From an uncultured Pelagimonas sp. (GTDB lineage: Bacteria > Pseudomonadota > Alphaproteobacteria > Rhodobacterales > Rhodobacteraceae), in contig CANMIH010000008.1 in the NCBI GenBank assembly GCA_947497905.1, positions 124,001 to 188,000 of the forward strand: a stretch of 64,000 bases of DNA, given 5' to 3'. Made by a program: the position numbers and the translations under genes. Shown here in pieces: positions 1-8,430 of this stretch (its first letter is position 1; the number at the start of each line of letters is the position of its first letter). The notes beneath the pieces were generated by a model that was given only the letters and a program-made list of their open reading frames with translations, did not search any database and was not told the origin of the DNA.

Positions 1-180
1 AAGCCCGTCCAGCCCAGGCACCATTCGGTCCAGCACCAGCACATCATAGCTTTGCCCCATCGCGGCAATCAGCACATCTTTGCCGTCTGTGAAAAGATCC
101 ACAACATGCCCGGCCTCGCGCAACCCCTGTTCAACCCAAGGACCAAGCGTTGTGTCATCTTCCAGAACCAGCAGACGCAT
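1..180 (-). CDS. Response regulator, OmpR-like receiver domain (partial)
   Basis: The window holds only the first 60 codons, because the gene runs off the left edge. They form the start of a CheY-like receiver domain: a hydrophobic first strand (MRLLVLEDD) with the acidic pair at residues 8-9, and a second strand VLVLD whose Asp51 is the expected phosphoacceptor, followed by RMVPGLDG. The wording is typical of QseB/PmrA-type OmpR-family regulators, but the DNA-binding domain is out of view. The start overlaps the end of the ferric-reductase-like gene by 26 bp, so it is the fourth gene of a minus-strand operon. A histidine kinase probably follows outside the window (inference). Palindromes near 1561 and 3700 are candidate targets. 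Confidence 0.85.
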   Translation of the reverse strand, partial: MRLLVLEDDTTLGPWVEQGLREAGHVVDLFTDGKDVLIAAMGQSYDVLVLDRMVPGLDGL

Positions 181-1495
181 GTACGTTTTCCTTTCCGCGT
201 TGCAAAAGCTGACGCGCAGCATTCATGACAGGCTTGCCGATATAGATCAGGTCGGTCAATCCGTAAGCCCCCCGAAAATCAAAGCGCTCGCTATGAATGC
301 GCCCTGACATTCCGACAATTTCCCACACGTCAGTTACGAGCGATTTCAAGCCCTCTGGCCCGCAAAGATAAACCTCAGAGTTCTTTTGCATCTTACGCAC
401 AATGTCAGTGAGGCGCGCAGGTGTGAGGCGGTCCTGTGCACGATCCGAAAGAACGATCAGATCAAGCTGCGGCAGCCGGGTGGCATGCCCCTCGATATCG
501 CTGATTGCTCCGGCGGATTCTCTTGAACGGATACAGTAAATCAGTGTGACCCGCGCACCGCTGTCAGGCTCCATCTGTTCCAGCGCCGCAAGAAACGGCG
601 TGATACCAACACCACCCGCAACCCAAAGCTGTTCGCGGCGCCGAACACCGGTTTGTGGCAAAAATCGCCCTACGCCACGCCCAAGTCGAAATGTATCGCC
701 GGGCTGAACAGTCTGCACGAAATCCGCGGTCCAGTCGCCGGCAGAGCGGATCACAAAACGGCGCGATGTCTCATCGCCGCCGGCAATTGTGAAGGGGTGC
801 GCCTCAGCCCGCGCACAATTATGAGCAATAGTGGCGAACTGCCCTGCACGAAAAGGTTTCAGCGGCACATCGCTGCGAAAAGTCACGTCTACACCGCCAT
901 CAAACGGCGTTGCACTTTCCACAGTCAGAAGCCGTGTCGGAGCCACCTTGCGCAACAATGTCTGCCCCCAGGCCAACAGACCAACAGCCGAAGCCACAGC
1001 CATCACCGTCCAGGGGGCTGCCCCCACAGCAAGTGGGCTGGCCACAAAAAACGTATGATACGCTGCCAACAGAAAAATTGGCCCCATCAGCATGTGGCTG
1101 GCTTTCCACAGGTGGTAAGGAATGGCCCGCGCCATCGCCGCGACCGTCAACACGATCAGCACAATGGCGGCCAGGTTGCCCACATCTTCACCGCTTTCTG
1201 CCAAGACAGGCAACACACCGGCCCCCACTGACGACGCAAGAGCCCAGTGGCCAAGCGCTCCACCGAGGGCGCAGAAGCCCAACCAGCGATGAGCACCGTA
1301 AGATTTATCCGGCCCTCCCATGATCCGGTCCACAATCCGCCATCGCGCTGCCAATATCAGTGTTAGAGCCATTGACGACATCGACAGTGCACCAAGAGCT
1401 GCGGGTAGAATATTGGCCACTGGCACAAACGGCGCAATAAATACGATGTGGATCAAGACGAAAGCGGCTGAAATCAGGAGCGGTTTCTTGTTCAT
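155..1495 (-). CDS. Ferric-reductase-like membrane flavoprotein (FAD/NAD(P)H oxidoreductase)
   Basis: Predicted inner-membrane electron-transfer protein of about 446 residues. The N-terminal half has about six membrane segments with paired histidines (GAHRWLGF, LGHWAL, KASHML, AYHTFF), as expected for heme ligands of a ferric-reductase-like transmembrane domain. The C-terminal half is a ferredoxin-reductase module with the flavin motif HPFTIAGG, the nucleotide-binding loop GGVGITPFL and the late motif YLCGPEGL. It would move electrons from cytoplasmic NAD(P)H across the membrane. The acceptor (ferric iron, quinone, oxygen or a periplasmic partner) cannot be read from sequence. I start at the ATG at 1495, which has GGAG about 8 bases upstream, rather than at an in-frame codon 16 residues earlier. 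It lies in an operon with the DedA-LssY and glycosyltransferase genes. Confidence 0.82.
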   Translation of the reverse strand: MNKKPLLISAAFVLIHIVFIAPFVPVANILPAALGALSMSSMALTLILAARWRIVDRIMGGPDKSYGAHRWLGFCALGGALGHWALASSVGAGVLPVLAESGEDVGNLAAIVLIVLTVAAMARAIPYHLWKASHMLMGPIFLLAAYHTFFVASPLAVGAAPWTVMAVASAVGLLAWGQTLLRKVAPTRLLTVESATPFDGGVDVTFRSDVPLKPFRAGQFATIAHNCARAEAHPFTIAGGDETSRRFVIRSAGDWTADFVQTVQPGDTFRLGRGVGRFLPQTGVRRREQLWVAGGVGITPFLAALEQMEPDSGARVTLIYCIRSRESAGAISDIEGHATRLPQLDLIVLSDRAQDRLTPARLTDIVRKMQKNSEVYLCGPEGLKSLVTDVWEIVGMSGRIHSERFDFRGAYGLTDLIYIGKPVMNAARQLLQRGKENVHASAGSGR

Positions 1496-1560
1496 GTTGG
1501 ATCTCCGTTTGCGTATTCTGTGAATGTGGAAGGACAAATTCACATAGGCCTGAACAGTGA

Positions 1561-1576
1561 CTTACAGTTTTGTAAG
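1561..1576. promoter_or_regulatory. Palindrome CTTACA-N4-TGTAAG, candidate response-regulator site
   Basis: A perfect 6-bp inverted repeat with a 4-bp spacer. It overlaps the last codons of the DedA-LssY gene and lies about 66 bp before the ferric-reductase-like start. A near-identical site is at 3700-3715, the same distance before the glycosyltransferase start. That shared spacing argues for an operator rather than chance. The regulator may be the one encoded at the left edge (inference). Confidence 0.5.
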
Positions 1577-2890
1577 TGGGGCAGGTTTGAGGCAGCGCAT
1601 GACTGAATCCGGAAGTGTGCGGCCTCTGTCCGTTAGCACCAGCACTCCGCCATCCGTTTGAAAATCGCTTCCGTGATCATCGGGCACAGGCGCGGACAAC
1701 GGCGCGATGCCGACAACTTCAAACTGATCGCTGTCCCGCACTTGCCCGGCTAACATGTCGCGCGACAGATCTACTTTCGGGTCGATATCGTGCAAAAGTA
1801 CCGGCAAATGGCCATAATATTTGATCGCAATTTCATCGTCACGACTTAGCGCGCCGAACTGCACACCTGCTCCCATATCCCACCATCGAATGTGCTCGCG
1901 GCTTTTAAGCGTACCAGTCATCTGGTGGGCGCTGTCAGCTGGATGACCATTCAGATAGAGCTCAGACACCGGAGGCGTCTGATTGGCCAGAAGGCCTAAG
2001 TAGGTTGGGAAGCTGATGCTATCACGGGAGAAAGTCACATTTTGATACCAACCCAAGTCATTCATCAAGTCCGCGCCTGAACGATTGGAAATCAGCATGA
2101 TATTCACGGGCTGTGGCAAATGCAGACCCGTGTCGCCCGGCGTGACCAGAAACGGCGCTTTGCGGGCCTGACATACATCCGCGACAACCGTTCGCGGCTC
2201 TGATGGAATGGTGTGGGTGTTAAGCACAAAGAAATAAACAACGTTCGATGTCAGGAAGATCGCTCCGGACACCATACCAACTTTGATCAACCGGTTGAAA
2301 ATAGGTTTTTCGCTGCGGCGCCAGACATAGATCCCGGCCAAAAGAATGGAAACTGCGAGGGCAAATGCCCAGATATGCGCTGCGATGAAGGGAAGAACCA
2401 CACCGAACAGCCGTTGTCCAAGCGCGCCATAGATCAGGAACTGCCCAACGCCCAGCACCACTCCAAGCGCCGCCGCCAAGGCAAATCTACGCCTTGGCAT
2501 CCGCATGGTGCCCGCCAAAAATGGCGTCACCCAGGCGACAGGACCTAACAGTCGCGACACGACGACAAACGCTATCCCGCGATCCTTCAGTGCGGTTTTC
2601 GCCCGCCGCCATGCTCTCCTGCGCTTTTGCGCCCGGAGATAGGGCAGTGTCATCCGCGCGCCATAGCGCGTGCCAATCAGATAGCTGGCCATATCGCCCA
2701 GCCAGGCAAACACCAAAACGATCAACGCAGGCCACGGCGTGCCGCTGGAGGCAAAGGCGACTCCCGCCGCCAGAAACGCCACTTCACCAAAAATGAAGAA
2801 GCCAACCCCGATGAGCGTGTCGCAAAACGCTATGAGGGCCAACAGAGCCAGTCCGGTGAAACTGTCTAAGTTCGGTAAAATCTCAAACAT
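1562..2890 (-). CDS. DedA-family membrane protein fused to an LssY C-terminal domain
   Basis: A 442-residue two-part protein. Residues 1-200 form a DedA/SNARE-associated (VTT-like) membrane domain: hydrophobic segments, a GEVAFLAAG re-entrant stretch, and the family-type R...GPVAWVTPFLAGTMRMP motif. DedA proteins are lipid scramblases or transporters at the inner membrane. After another membrane segment near residues 205-225, residues about 235-440 match the LssY C-terminal domain, with SNRSGADLMNDLGW near its start, WWDMGAGVQFG and a late charged GHLPVLLHDIDP stretch. The LssY domain occurs in lipid and envelope modification proteins; its chemistry is not settled. The gene starts 9 bp after the glycosyltransferase stop, so the two are co-transcribed. 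A role in phospholipid or lipid A handling is inferred. Confidence 0.8.
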   Translation of the reverse strand: MFEILPNLDSFTGLALLALIAFCDTLIGVGFFIFGEVAFLAAGVAFASSGTPWPALIVLVFAWLGDMASYLIGTRYGARMTLPYLRAQKRRRAWRRAKTALKDRGIAFVVVSRLLGPVAWVTPFLAGTMRMPRRRFALAAALGVVLGVGQFLIYGALGQRLFGVVLPFIAAHIWAFALAVSILLAGIYVWRRSEKPIFNRLIKVGMVSGAIFLTSNVVYFFVLNTHTIPSEPRTVVADVCQARKAPFLVTPGDTGLHLPQPVNIMLISNRSGADLMNDLGWYQNVTFSRDSISFPTYLGLLANQTPPVSELYLNGHPADSAHQMTGTLKSREHIRWWDMGAGVQFGALSRDDEIAIKYYGHLPVLLHDIDPKVDLSRDMLAGQVRDSDQFEVVGIAPLSAPVPDDHGSDFQTDGGVLVLTDRGRTLPDSVMRCLKPAPLTKL

Positions 2891-2899
2891 CGCCGCGCT

Positions 2900-3634
2900 C
2901 TATTTGTAGTGACCAAATTCATAGGGAATTTCTTGATTGCGCAGTTCGCCTACAAAGAACCGACGCATGTTGGCCCGCAGATAGGTCAGTCCGGTCGCGG
3001 TGAACCCATCTTGCTCCAAACGTCTGGGATCAAACAGAAACTTTTGGTTCAGTACACCAATGGAGCGTCGATCAAACTGATAGGCCTTAAGCGCGTAATT
3101 GCAGTCCTCGCACAGGTTTAGGCTTTCATCGAAACCGCCAATTTTCTGGTGCATATGCGGGGTGGAAAACAGGCAAGCCCCGATTGCGGTGGGGAAAAAC
3201 CACGAGGTCAGGCGAATACCTATGTTGAACCCGGCAAAGCCGAGCTTGTAATGCCAGGGCAACCCCTCGGCCGACATACCAAGAATGCCTACGCTGACCC
3301 CGGACTGGTCCAACTCGTCCATGGCATTTTGCAGGAAGTCATGTGGTAAACGGGTATCTGCGTCCAGAAACAGAATGCGCTGCCCTCGCGCTGCCAATGC
3401 GCCAGTATTGCGCCCGCGACTGACTCCACGGCCTTCCATCTCGATGATACGATAGGCTGGGAAGCGCACCGAATTGCCTCGCGAAACAGCAACCGTTCCA
3501 TCCTCGCTTTCGCTATCCACATGGATGATCTCAAAATCCGCCCATGTCTGCGCCGCCAGATCATCCAACAGGCGCGGAAGTCGGGATTCTTCGTTCAAAG
3601 TTATGATGACAATGGAAAGTTTTGGGGCGGTCAT
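2900..3634 (-). CDS. Family 2 glycosyltransferase
   Basis: A 244-residue GT-A fold glycosyltransferase. The opening LSIVIITLNEESRLPRLLDD is the classic GT2 start, and FLDADTRLP holds the DxD-type nucleotide-sugar/metal motif. A later GGFDESLNLCEDCNYALKA stretch gives the acceptor-side ED motif. There are no clear membrane segments, so it probably works at the cytoplasmic face. The donor and acceptor cannot be told from sequence. The ATG at 3634 has GGAG about 9 bases upstream. It is first in a minus-strand operon with the DedA-LssY protein and the ferric-reductase-like protein, which points to a lipid or surface-glycan substrate (inference). Confidence 0.85.
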   Translation of the reverse strand: MTAPKLSIVIITLNEESRLPRLLDDLAAQTWADFEIIHVDSESEDGTVAVSRGNSVRFPAYRIIEMEGRGVSRGRNTGALAARGQRILFLDADTRLPHDFLQNAMDELDQSGVSVGILGMSAEGLPWHYKLGFAGFNIGIRLTSWFFPTAIGACLFSTPHMHQKIGGFDESLNLCEDCNYALKAYQFDRRSIGVLNQKFLFDPRRLEQDGFTATGLTYLRANMRRFFVGELRNQEIPYEFGHYK

Positions 3635-3677
3635 AACGGGCTCCGATCTTGCGTTGTGAGCAAAATGGGAGCCTGCG

Positions 3678-3715
3678 CTTACATGTTGTTTGTAGGAGGC
3701 TTACAATTTTGTAAT
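3678..3715. promoter_or_regulatory. Tandem CTTACA sites upstream of the glycosyltransferase operon
   Basis: CTTACA occurs at 3678 and again at 3700, 22 bp (two helical turns) apart. Each is followed by a TGTA half-site, and the second copy (3700-3715) is a near-perfect palindrome CTTACA-ATTT-TGTAAT. The array lies 45-80 bp before the ATG at 3634 and matches the palindrome at 1561-1576. Tandem direct repeats at this spacing suit OmpR-family regulators. Confidence 0.5.
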
Positions 3716-3901
3716 GGATTGAGAATTTGATTTCCAACCATGGCACTCAATGGCCTAACCAGAACAGAAAGCCCGATTGCCTTCAGGAGATACGAGAAGG
3801 GGCTAGTTCTGACCGCTTAAATATTCTCAAAATAACCTACCCTCGACATCTGAGCGTGACGCAGAGCTTGGCCTGAGCCGAAAAATTTGGTTAGAGGGTG
3901 T

Positions 3902-4504
3902 ATGTCAAAATTATCTACAAAATCCGACATCATCGCGGAAACCCTCGCCGAAGAAATCATCCGAGGCGAGTTTCAACCCGGCGCACGTCTGGGTCAAAAT
4001 CAAATTGCAGAACATTTCAACTGCAGCCACGTCCCAGTGCGAGAAGCGCTGCAACGGCTGGTTCAGGTGGAACTGGCCACCTCAGAGCCCCGGCGTGGGG
4101 TGCGCGTTGTCGAGCTGTCAGACAATGACTATGCTGAAATCAAGGAGATGCGTCTGGCGCTGGAACCTCTCGCGCTGCGCCATGCGGTGACCCGGTTTCA
4201 CCCCAAAAACATGGCCTATGCGCAGGAGTGTCGCGTAGCTTGTGATCTGGCTCAAGATCCAATTGTTTGGGAAAAAGCCAATCGTGAGTTCCACTTGGCC
4301 ATCCTTTCGCCCTGTAACCTGCCCCGACTTTTGCGCCACATTGAGATCCTCCAGCGCCTGTCAGCCCAGCATTTCCACGCAATTTGGCGCCAGAACTGGG
4401 TCAGCCGCCCAGATCGAGACCATGCTGCAATCCTCAATGCCATTGCCGAAGGCGACGCCGACACCGCATCTCGGGTTTTGCTGCGTCATCTGTCGCGGGG
4501 GTGA
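3902..4504 (+). CDS. bioR: GntR-family (FadR/FCD) regulator, probable biotin repressor BioR
   Basis: A protein of about 200 residues with a GntR winged helix at residues 8-70 (GARLGQNQIAEHF then VPVREALQRL) and an all-helical FCD ligand domain behind it (EMRLALEPLALRHA and FHLAILSPC are typical). The ATG at 3902 follows AGAGGG. Alphaproteobacterial BioR is a short GntR/FCD repressor of biotin synthesis and uptake genes that binds TTATMKATAA. The next two genes are bioY and bioB, and a perfect match to that site lies just before bioY. I call it bioR from family, position and operator together. Binding itself is not shown by sequence, and FCD regulators of other pathways look similar. Confidence 0.8.
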   Translation: MSKLSTKSDIIAETLAEEIIRGEFQPGARLGQNQIAEHFNCSHVPVREALQRLVQVELATSEPRRGVRVVELSDNDYAEIKEMRLALEPLALRHAVTRFHPKNMAYAQECRVACDLAQDPIVWEKANREFHLAILSPCNLPRLLRHIEILQRLSAQHFHAIWRQNWVSRPDRDHAAILNAIAEGDADTASRVLLRHLSRG

Positions 4505-4558
4505 TGCGATCACTTTACTATATATACTTTTGATGTCATCGTAATGCGGGAATCGTTT

Positions 4559-4568
4559 TTATATATAA
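4559..4568. promoter_or_regulatory. BioR box (TTATATATAA)
   Basis: The 10-bp palindrome TTATATATAA fits the known BioR consensus TTATMKATAA. It lies immediately before the bioY ribosome-binding site (GGA at 4571), where a bound repressor would block the bioY-bioB transcript. A second AT-rich stretch at 4515-4530 is similar but does not fit the consensus. Confidence 0.75.
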
Positions 4569-4576
4569 AAGGAAAA

Positions 4577-5137
4577 ATGATGTCCCAGACGCCTGCCCTC
4601 GCCGCGCCCTCGCTTGGCACCGCCGCCGCCAAAGTTGCAGCTGCTGTTGCGCTTCTCATTCTTTCGGCCAAAACAACGGTGCCCTTCTGGCCCGTCCCGA
4701 TGACAATGCAGGTGGCTGCCGTCTTTCTCATCGCAGGTGCTGGCGGTCTGCGGCTCGCCTCAGCCAGCCTGATGACCTATCTGGTAGCCGGCGCACTGGG
4801 CCTGCCCGTCTTCGCCGGCACCCCAGAAAAAGGCATCGGTCTGGCCTATATGATCGGCGCCACAGGTGGGTATCTTCTGGGCTTCTTGCTGGCGGCAACA
4901 CTGGTCGGTTGGGCGCGTGATCGGTTTGGAAAAATTACAGCCATTGCACTGATGTCCGTCGGTCTTGCGATTGTGTACGCACTCGGCGCGGCCTGGCTGG
5001 CGCAATTTGTGCCGGCGGATAAGGTTCTAGCCTATGGGGTTACACCGTTTTTGCTTGGCGATTTGTGCAAGATCGCGTTGGCAGGCCTACTGACCCTGGC
5101 CGCCCCGCAGGCCCTGCGCAACTTCGCAAAAGTCTAA
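4577..5137 (+). CDS. bioY: Biotin transporter BioY
   Basis: Substrate-binding membrane component (S component) of the biotin ECF transporter, about 187 residues with roughly six hydrophobic segments. Family features seen are the [12 protein letters not shown] motif near the N-terminus, the [10 protein letters not shown] loop, and [14 protein letters not shown] in the middle. No bioM or bioN gene is adjacent, as is common for solitary BioY proteins. Two in-frame ATGs (4577 and 4580) follow the GGA at 4571 and either may be used. The gene follows a BioR box and is 4 bp from bioB, so biotin uptake and the last synthesis step are co-regulated. Confidence 0.9.
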   Translation: MMSQTPALAAPSLGTAAAKVAAAVALLILSAKTTVPFWPVPMTMQVAAVFLIAGAGGLRLASASLMTYLVAGALGLPVFAGTPEKGIGLAYMIGATGGYLLGFLLAATLVGWARDRFGKITAIALMSVGLAIVYALGAAWLAQFVPADKVLAYGVTPFLLGDLCKIALAGLLTLAAPQALRNFAKV

Positions 5138-5141
5138 CCAG

Positions 5142-6101
5142 ATGCTGGATCGCTCGATCACTGCACCGTCAGATCTGGCGGATCGGGCAGAAGCGCTTTT
5201 GCGCCTGCCCCTCCTGCCGCTCATTCACCAAGCCGCTGAGGCTCATCGACGCCACCACGACGTCGATGACATTCAAAAAGCCAGCCTGCTGAGCATTAAA
5301 ACCGGCGGCTGCCCAGAAGATTGCGCCTATTGCCCGCAATCCGCCCATCACAAAGAGGTAGGGCTTCAGAAAGAGCATTTTCTGAACCCCGCGCAAGTTC
5401 TTGCCATGGCCCAAGCGGCAAAAGCCGCCGGAGCAGAACGGTTCTGTATGGGGGCCGCCTGGCGCAAGGTCCGTGATGGTGCGGAATTTGACGCCGTTCT
5501 GGACATGGTCCGGGGTGTGCGGGCGCTCGACATGGAGGCATGCGTCACCCTGGGTATGCTTGAACCACATCACGCAACGGCACTCGCAGAGGCGGGTCTC
5601 ACGGCCTACAACCACAACCTCGACACTGGGCCGGAATTCTATGCCGACATCATCGGCACGCGCACCTATCGTGACCGGCTGGACACTCTGGCCCATGTGC
5701 GCAATGCGGGCATGGGCATCTGTTGCGGCGGGATCATCGGCATGGGGGAAACACTGCGTGACCGCGCCGAAATGCTGGCTGTGCTGGCCGGTTTTGACCC
5801 ACAACCCGACAGCGTACCCATAAACGCCTTGATCCCGGTGAAAGGCACGCCGCTTGGACATCTTGAGCGGGTGAAACCTGTTGAAATCTTACGCATGGTC
5901 GCCGTCGCGCGCGTCTTGATGCCCAAGGCTCGCATCCGGCTTTCAGCAGGGCGTGCGGGGTTTTCCATTGCAGATCAGATCCTGTGCTTCACCGCTGGGG
6001 CAAACTCGATTTTCTATGGGGATGTGCTTTTGACGGCGCCAAACGCGGGTCTGTCTTTGGATCGAGAGCTGTTTGACACGCTCGCCGCGGTCGAAACCTA
6101 A
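5142..6101 (+). CDS. bioB: Biotin synthase
   Basis: Radical SAM enzyme that inserts sulfur into dethiobiotin, the last step of biotin synthesis. The SAM-cluster motif C-x3-C-x2-C is at residues 57-64 (CPEDCAYC, followed by PQSAHH). Further conserved pieces are GAAWR, the second-cluster region [12 protein letters not shown] and the arginine-bearing [10 protein letters not shown]. Length (319 residues) is normal and the frame intact. It starts 4 bp after bioY. The rest of the pathway (bioF, D, A and the pimelate-side genes) is not in this window, so the strain either makes dethiobiotin from genes elsewhere or relies on BioY import. Confidence 0.95.
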   Translation: MLDRSITAPSDLADRAEALLRLPLLPLIHQAAEAHRRHHDVDDIQKASLLSIKTGGCPEDCAYCPQSAHHKEVGLQKEHFLNPAQVLAMAQAAKAAGAERFCMGAAWRKVRDGAEFDAVLDMVRGVRALDMEACVTLGMLEPHHATALAEAGLTAYNHNLDTGPEFYADIIGTRTYRDRLDTLAHVRNAGMGICCGGIIGMGETLRDRAEMLAVLAGFDPQPDSVPINALIPVKGTPLGHLERVKPVEILRMVAVARVLMPKARIRLSAGRAGFSIADQILCFTAGANSIFYGDVLLTAPNAGLSLDRELFDTLAAVET

Positions 6102-6124
6102 CCCGCTCAGGTAACAACGCAAGC

Positions 6125-6152
6125 GATGGGCTGCTGTCCAAGACAGCCCATC
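6125..6152 (+). terminator. Terminator-like hairpin after bioB
   Basis: A 9-bp perfect stem GATGGGCTG / CAGCCCATC with a 10-nt loop, 24 bp after the bioB stop and before the convergent LacI gene. No T-run follows, so it may act as a bidirectional transcript end or a 3' stabiliser. Confidence 0.5.
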
Positions 6153-6227
6153 CGTCCGATCCAATCAGAACCGCCACACAGGCCGGGTGGCCATGTGCTC
6201 CACGAAATTAGACGCTATGTAATGAAA

Positions 6228-7229
6228 CTATAATGCCGGTCGACGCAAACTCTCTCGCAGGACCAATCGTACAGGTATGATGATTTTTCCGCCTTCCTCA
6301 CCGCTCTCCAAAGACCAATCGAGGCAGGCCTGTGAAATTTTTTCGATCGGTTGCCGGAACGTTGTGAGCTGATACGCCTCCCAGCCCGCCTGAGCGATGT
6401 CATCAAATCCGATGACCGATAAGTCTTGAGGGATTTGCAGGCCAAATCTCTGTCGCGCCACGTCCATCACGCCGCAAGCAATGAGATCTGTGGTACAGAA
6501 CACCCCATCTGGTCGTGTTCCCCTGCTGAATAGGTCGGTGCCGATTTCCAGACCAGACTCATAGGTCGTCAGCCCCGAAGTGCACCGCCGAACCGCAATG
6601 CCTCGGGCTTGCGCGGCTTTGAGAAATGACCGCTCACGCGCCAAGATACTCGCAGTTTGGGTGTCCGAGTTCGCCAGTGCGATCGTTTCGCATCCGGCGT
6701 TCAGAAGTGCGTTTAGCGCAATTTCTCCAACGGAATCGTTGTCAGGCAAAATATGTAGCGCATTTTCGATTTCGTCGGCTCTGTTGATCAGCACAAGTTT
6801 GATGCCATTGCTCTGGCAGGCCTCAGCGATCGATTGATCGGGGGTACCGGATAAAACGACAGCGGTTTCAGTGCGGAACCGGATGGCCTGCATTAGGGCG
6901 TCTTTTACCGAAGCATCTGACCCGTTTGTATTGATCAGCAATGTCACTTTTCCCGCAGATTGAAACACTTCGGTCATGACTGAGAGCATTTCAGCACGGT
7001 GAGGTGTTTCAACCTCAGAGGCGATCAAGGCAACAATGCCACTGTTTGCACTGTGCAGGCTACGAGCAAGATGATTGACCTGATATCCCAGCTCCGCAGC
7101 TGATTTCAGCACCAGTTCTCGGGTTTTGGCGGACACGCTCGCGCCAGGGGTGAAAGTCCTGGATACGGAAACTCGCGACACCCCTGCATGCCTTGCAACA
7201 TCTTGTGCGGTGACCTGATTCCGTTTCAT
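6228..7229 (-). CDS. LacI-family transcriptional repressor
   Basis: A protein of about 333 residues with the LacI helix-turn-helix and hinge at the N-terminus (VARHAGVSRVSVSRTF, then LGYQVNHLARSL) and a periplasmic-binding-protein-like sensor domain after it. Conserved pieces include LINRADEIE, GVFCTTDLIACGVM and VIGFDDIAQA. I use the ATG at 7229; a TTG two codons earlier is possible. It is divergent from an AfuABC-like transporter operon, and an 18-bp LacI-type palindrome with central CG lies at 7348-7365. LacI proteins usually sense sugars or sugar derivatives, so the effector is probably related to the cargo of that transporter (inference). Confidence 0.88.
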   Translation of the reverse strand: MKRNQVTAQDVARHAGVSRVSVSRTFTPGASVSAKTRELVLKSAAELGYQVNHLARSLHSANSGIVALIASEVETPHRAEMLSVMTEVFQSAGKVTLLINTNGSDASVKDALMQAIRFRTETAVVLSGTPDQSIAEACQSNGIKLVLINRADEIENALHILPDNDSVGEIALNALLNAGCETIALANSDTQTASILARERSFLKAAQARGIAVRRCTSGLTTYESGLEIGTDLFSRGTRPDGVFCTTDLIACGVMDVARQRFGLQIPQDLSVIGFDDIAQAGWEAYQLTTFRQPIEKISQACLDWSLESGEEGGKIIIPVRLVLRESLRRPAL

Positions 7230-7317
7230 TCCCAACTGCCATCCAATGATTTTGCACGCGCGTACAGTGACTCACACGTTCAATATTTGCAATATACAAT
7301 GGCTTTATGAAGGTTTC

Positions 7318-7348
7318 TTGACAGAATCTGAAACAGTTGATCTAAATA
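7318..7348 (+). promoter_or_regulatory. Promoter of the AfuABC-like operon
   Basis: A perfect -35 box TTGACA at 7318-7323 is followed after 17-19 bp by an AT-rich -10 region (TCTAAATA, 7341-7348). The presumed LacI operator begins at the downstream edge of the -10 region, which would let the repressor block RNA polymerase. Confidence 0.55.
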
Positions 7349-7365
7349 ATGTACACGTGTACATT
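7348..7365. promoter_or_regulatory. LacI-type operator (18-bp perfect palindrome)
   Basis: AATGTACACGTGTACATT is a perfect inverted repeat with the central CG typical of LacI-family operators. It sits between the divergent LacI gene and the transporter operon, just after the -10 region of the transporter promoter and 36 bp before the binding-protein ATG. It is the obvious candidate site for the repressor encoded at 6228-7229. Confidence 0.7.
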
Positions 7366-7401
7366 TTGATGGACGCGTGCTCAATCTTGGAGGAGAGAGA
7401 A

Positions 7402-8418
7402 ATGTCGACAAAATTTGCCCTACTGGCAGGCTCTGCGTTGGTCGCTTCGGGTTTGGCTGCTCAGGCAGACGAACTGAATCTTGTTTGCTCAGCAGACAAC
7501 GCCGTTTGTGAAGCACTGGTTGCGAAGTTCGAAAGCAAGGGGGACATTGACGTAAACATGATCCGCCTGTCATCGGGCGAGGCCTATGCAAAAATCCGCG
7601 CCGAGGCCCGCAACCCGCAGATGGACCTGTGGTGGGGTGGCACAGGTGACCCACACCTGCAGGCGGCCGCAGATGAACTGACCGCGGAATACAAGTCGGA
7701 TATGCTTGCAGAGCTTCAGCCCTGGGCCGTTTCTCAAGCTGAAACTTCGGGCTATCGCACCGTCGGTGTTTACTCGGGTGCTCTTGGTTGGGGATACAAC
7801 GCGGAAATTTTCGCAGCTAAGGGTATCGAAGGACCCAAATGCTGGGCAGACCTTCTGAACCCCGCTCTGGCTGATGAAATTCAGGTGGCAGATCCGAATT
7901 CCTCGGGCACGGCCTACACCGTCCTCGCCACTCTTGTTCAGCTGATGGGTGAAGAGGAAGCCTTTGAATACCTGATCAAGCTCGGCGACAACGTTTCGCA
8001 ATACACCAAATCTGGTTCGGCTCCGGTGAAATCGGCCGCGCGTGGTGAGGCGGGTCTGGGTATTGTGTTCATGCACGATGCTGTCAAACAGGCCGAGTCT
8101 GGCTTCCCGATCGAAGTTGTCGCGCCCTGCGAAGGCACCGGCTATGAGATTGGCTCGATGTCGATCATTGCCGATGGTCCGAACCCAGAGGCAGCAAAGG
8201 TATTCTACGACTGGGTTCTGACACCAGAAGCCCAGAACATTATGCCCGGCGCTGGCGCGTTCCAGATCCCCTCGAACAAGTCTTCGATCCTTCCAGAGGC
8301 CGCCCCGAAACTGGGCGACATCAACCTGATCGACTATGACTTCGCACAATACGGCAGCTCGGAGCGCCGCAGCGGCCTTCTGGCACGCTGGGATCGCGAA
8401 GTTGGAGCACTGAAATAA
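7402..8418 (+). CDS. ABC transporter substrate-binding protein, AfuA-like (probable sugar phosphate)
   Basis: Periplasmic binding protein of 339 residues with a signal peptide of about 22 residues ending in AAQA. The ATG at 7402 has GGAGGAGAG upstream. It belongs to the FbpA/AfuA cluster often annotated as iron(III)-binding. The tandem tyrosines that bind ferric iron in FbpA are absent; instead residues 225-226 are His-Asp (FMHDAV), Glu249 follows 23 residues later and Ser57 is in RLSSGEAY. As I recall, AfuA of Actinobacillus binds hexose phosphates with Ser37, His205, Asp206 and Glu229, which is the same spacing with an offset of 20. A phosphorylated sugar or cyclitol is therefore more likely than iron. 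First gene of the operon. Confidence 0.85.
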   Translation: MSTKFALLAGSALVASGLAAQADELNLVCSADNAVCEALVAKFESKGDIDVNMIRLSSGEAYAKIRAEARNPQMDLWWGGTGDPHLQAAADELTAEYKSDMLAELQPWAVSQAETSGYRTVGVYSGALGWGYNAEIFAAKGIEGPKCWADLLNPALADEIQVADPNSSGTAYTVLATLVQLMGEEEAFEYLIKLGDNVSQYTKSGSAPVKSAARGEAGLGIVFMHDAVKQAESGFPIEVVAPCEGTGYEIGSMSIIADGPNPEAAKVFYDWVLTPEAQNIMPGAGAFQIPSNKSSILPEAAPKLGDINLIDYDFAQYGSSERRSGLLARWDREVGALK

Positions 8419-8430
8419 TCTCGCTCCTAC

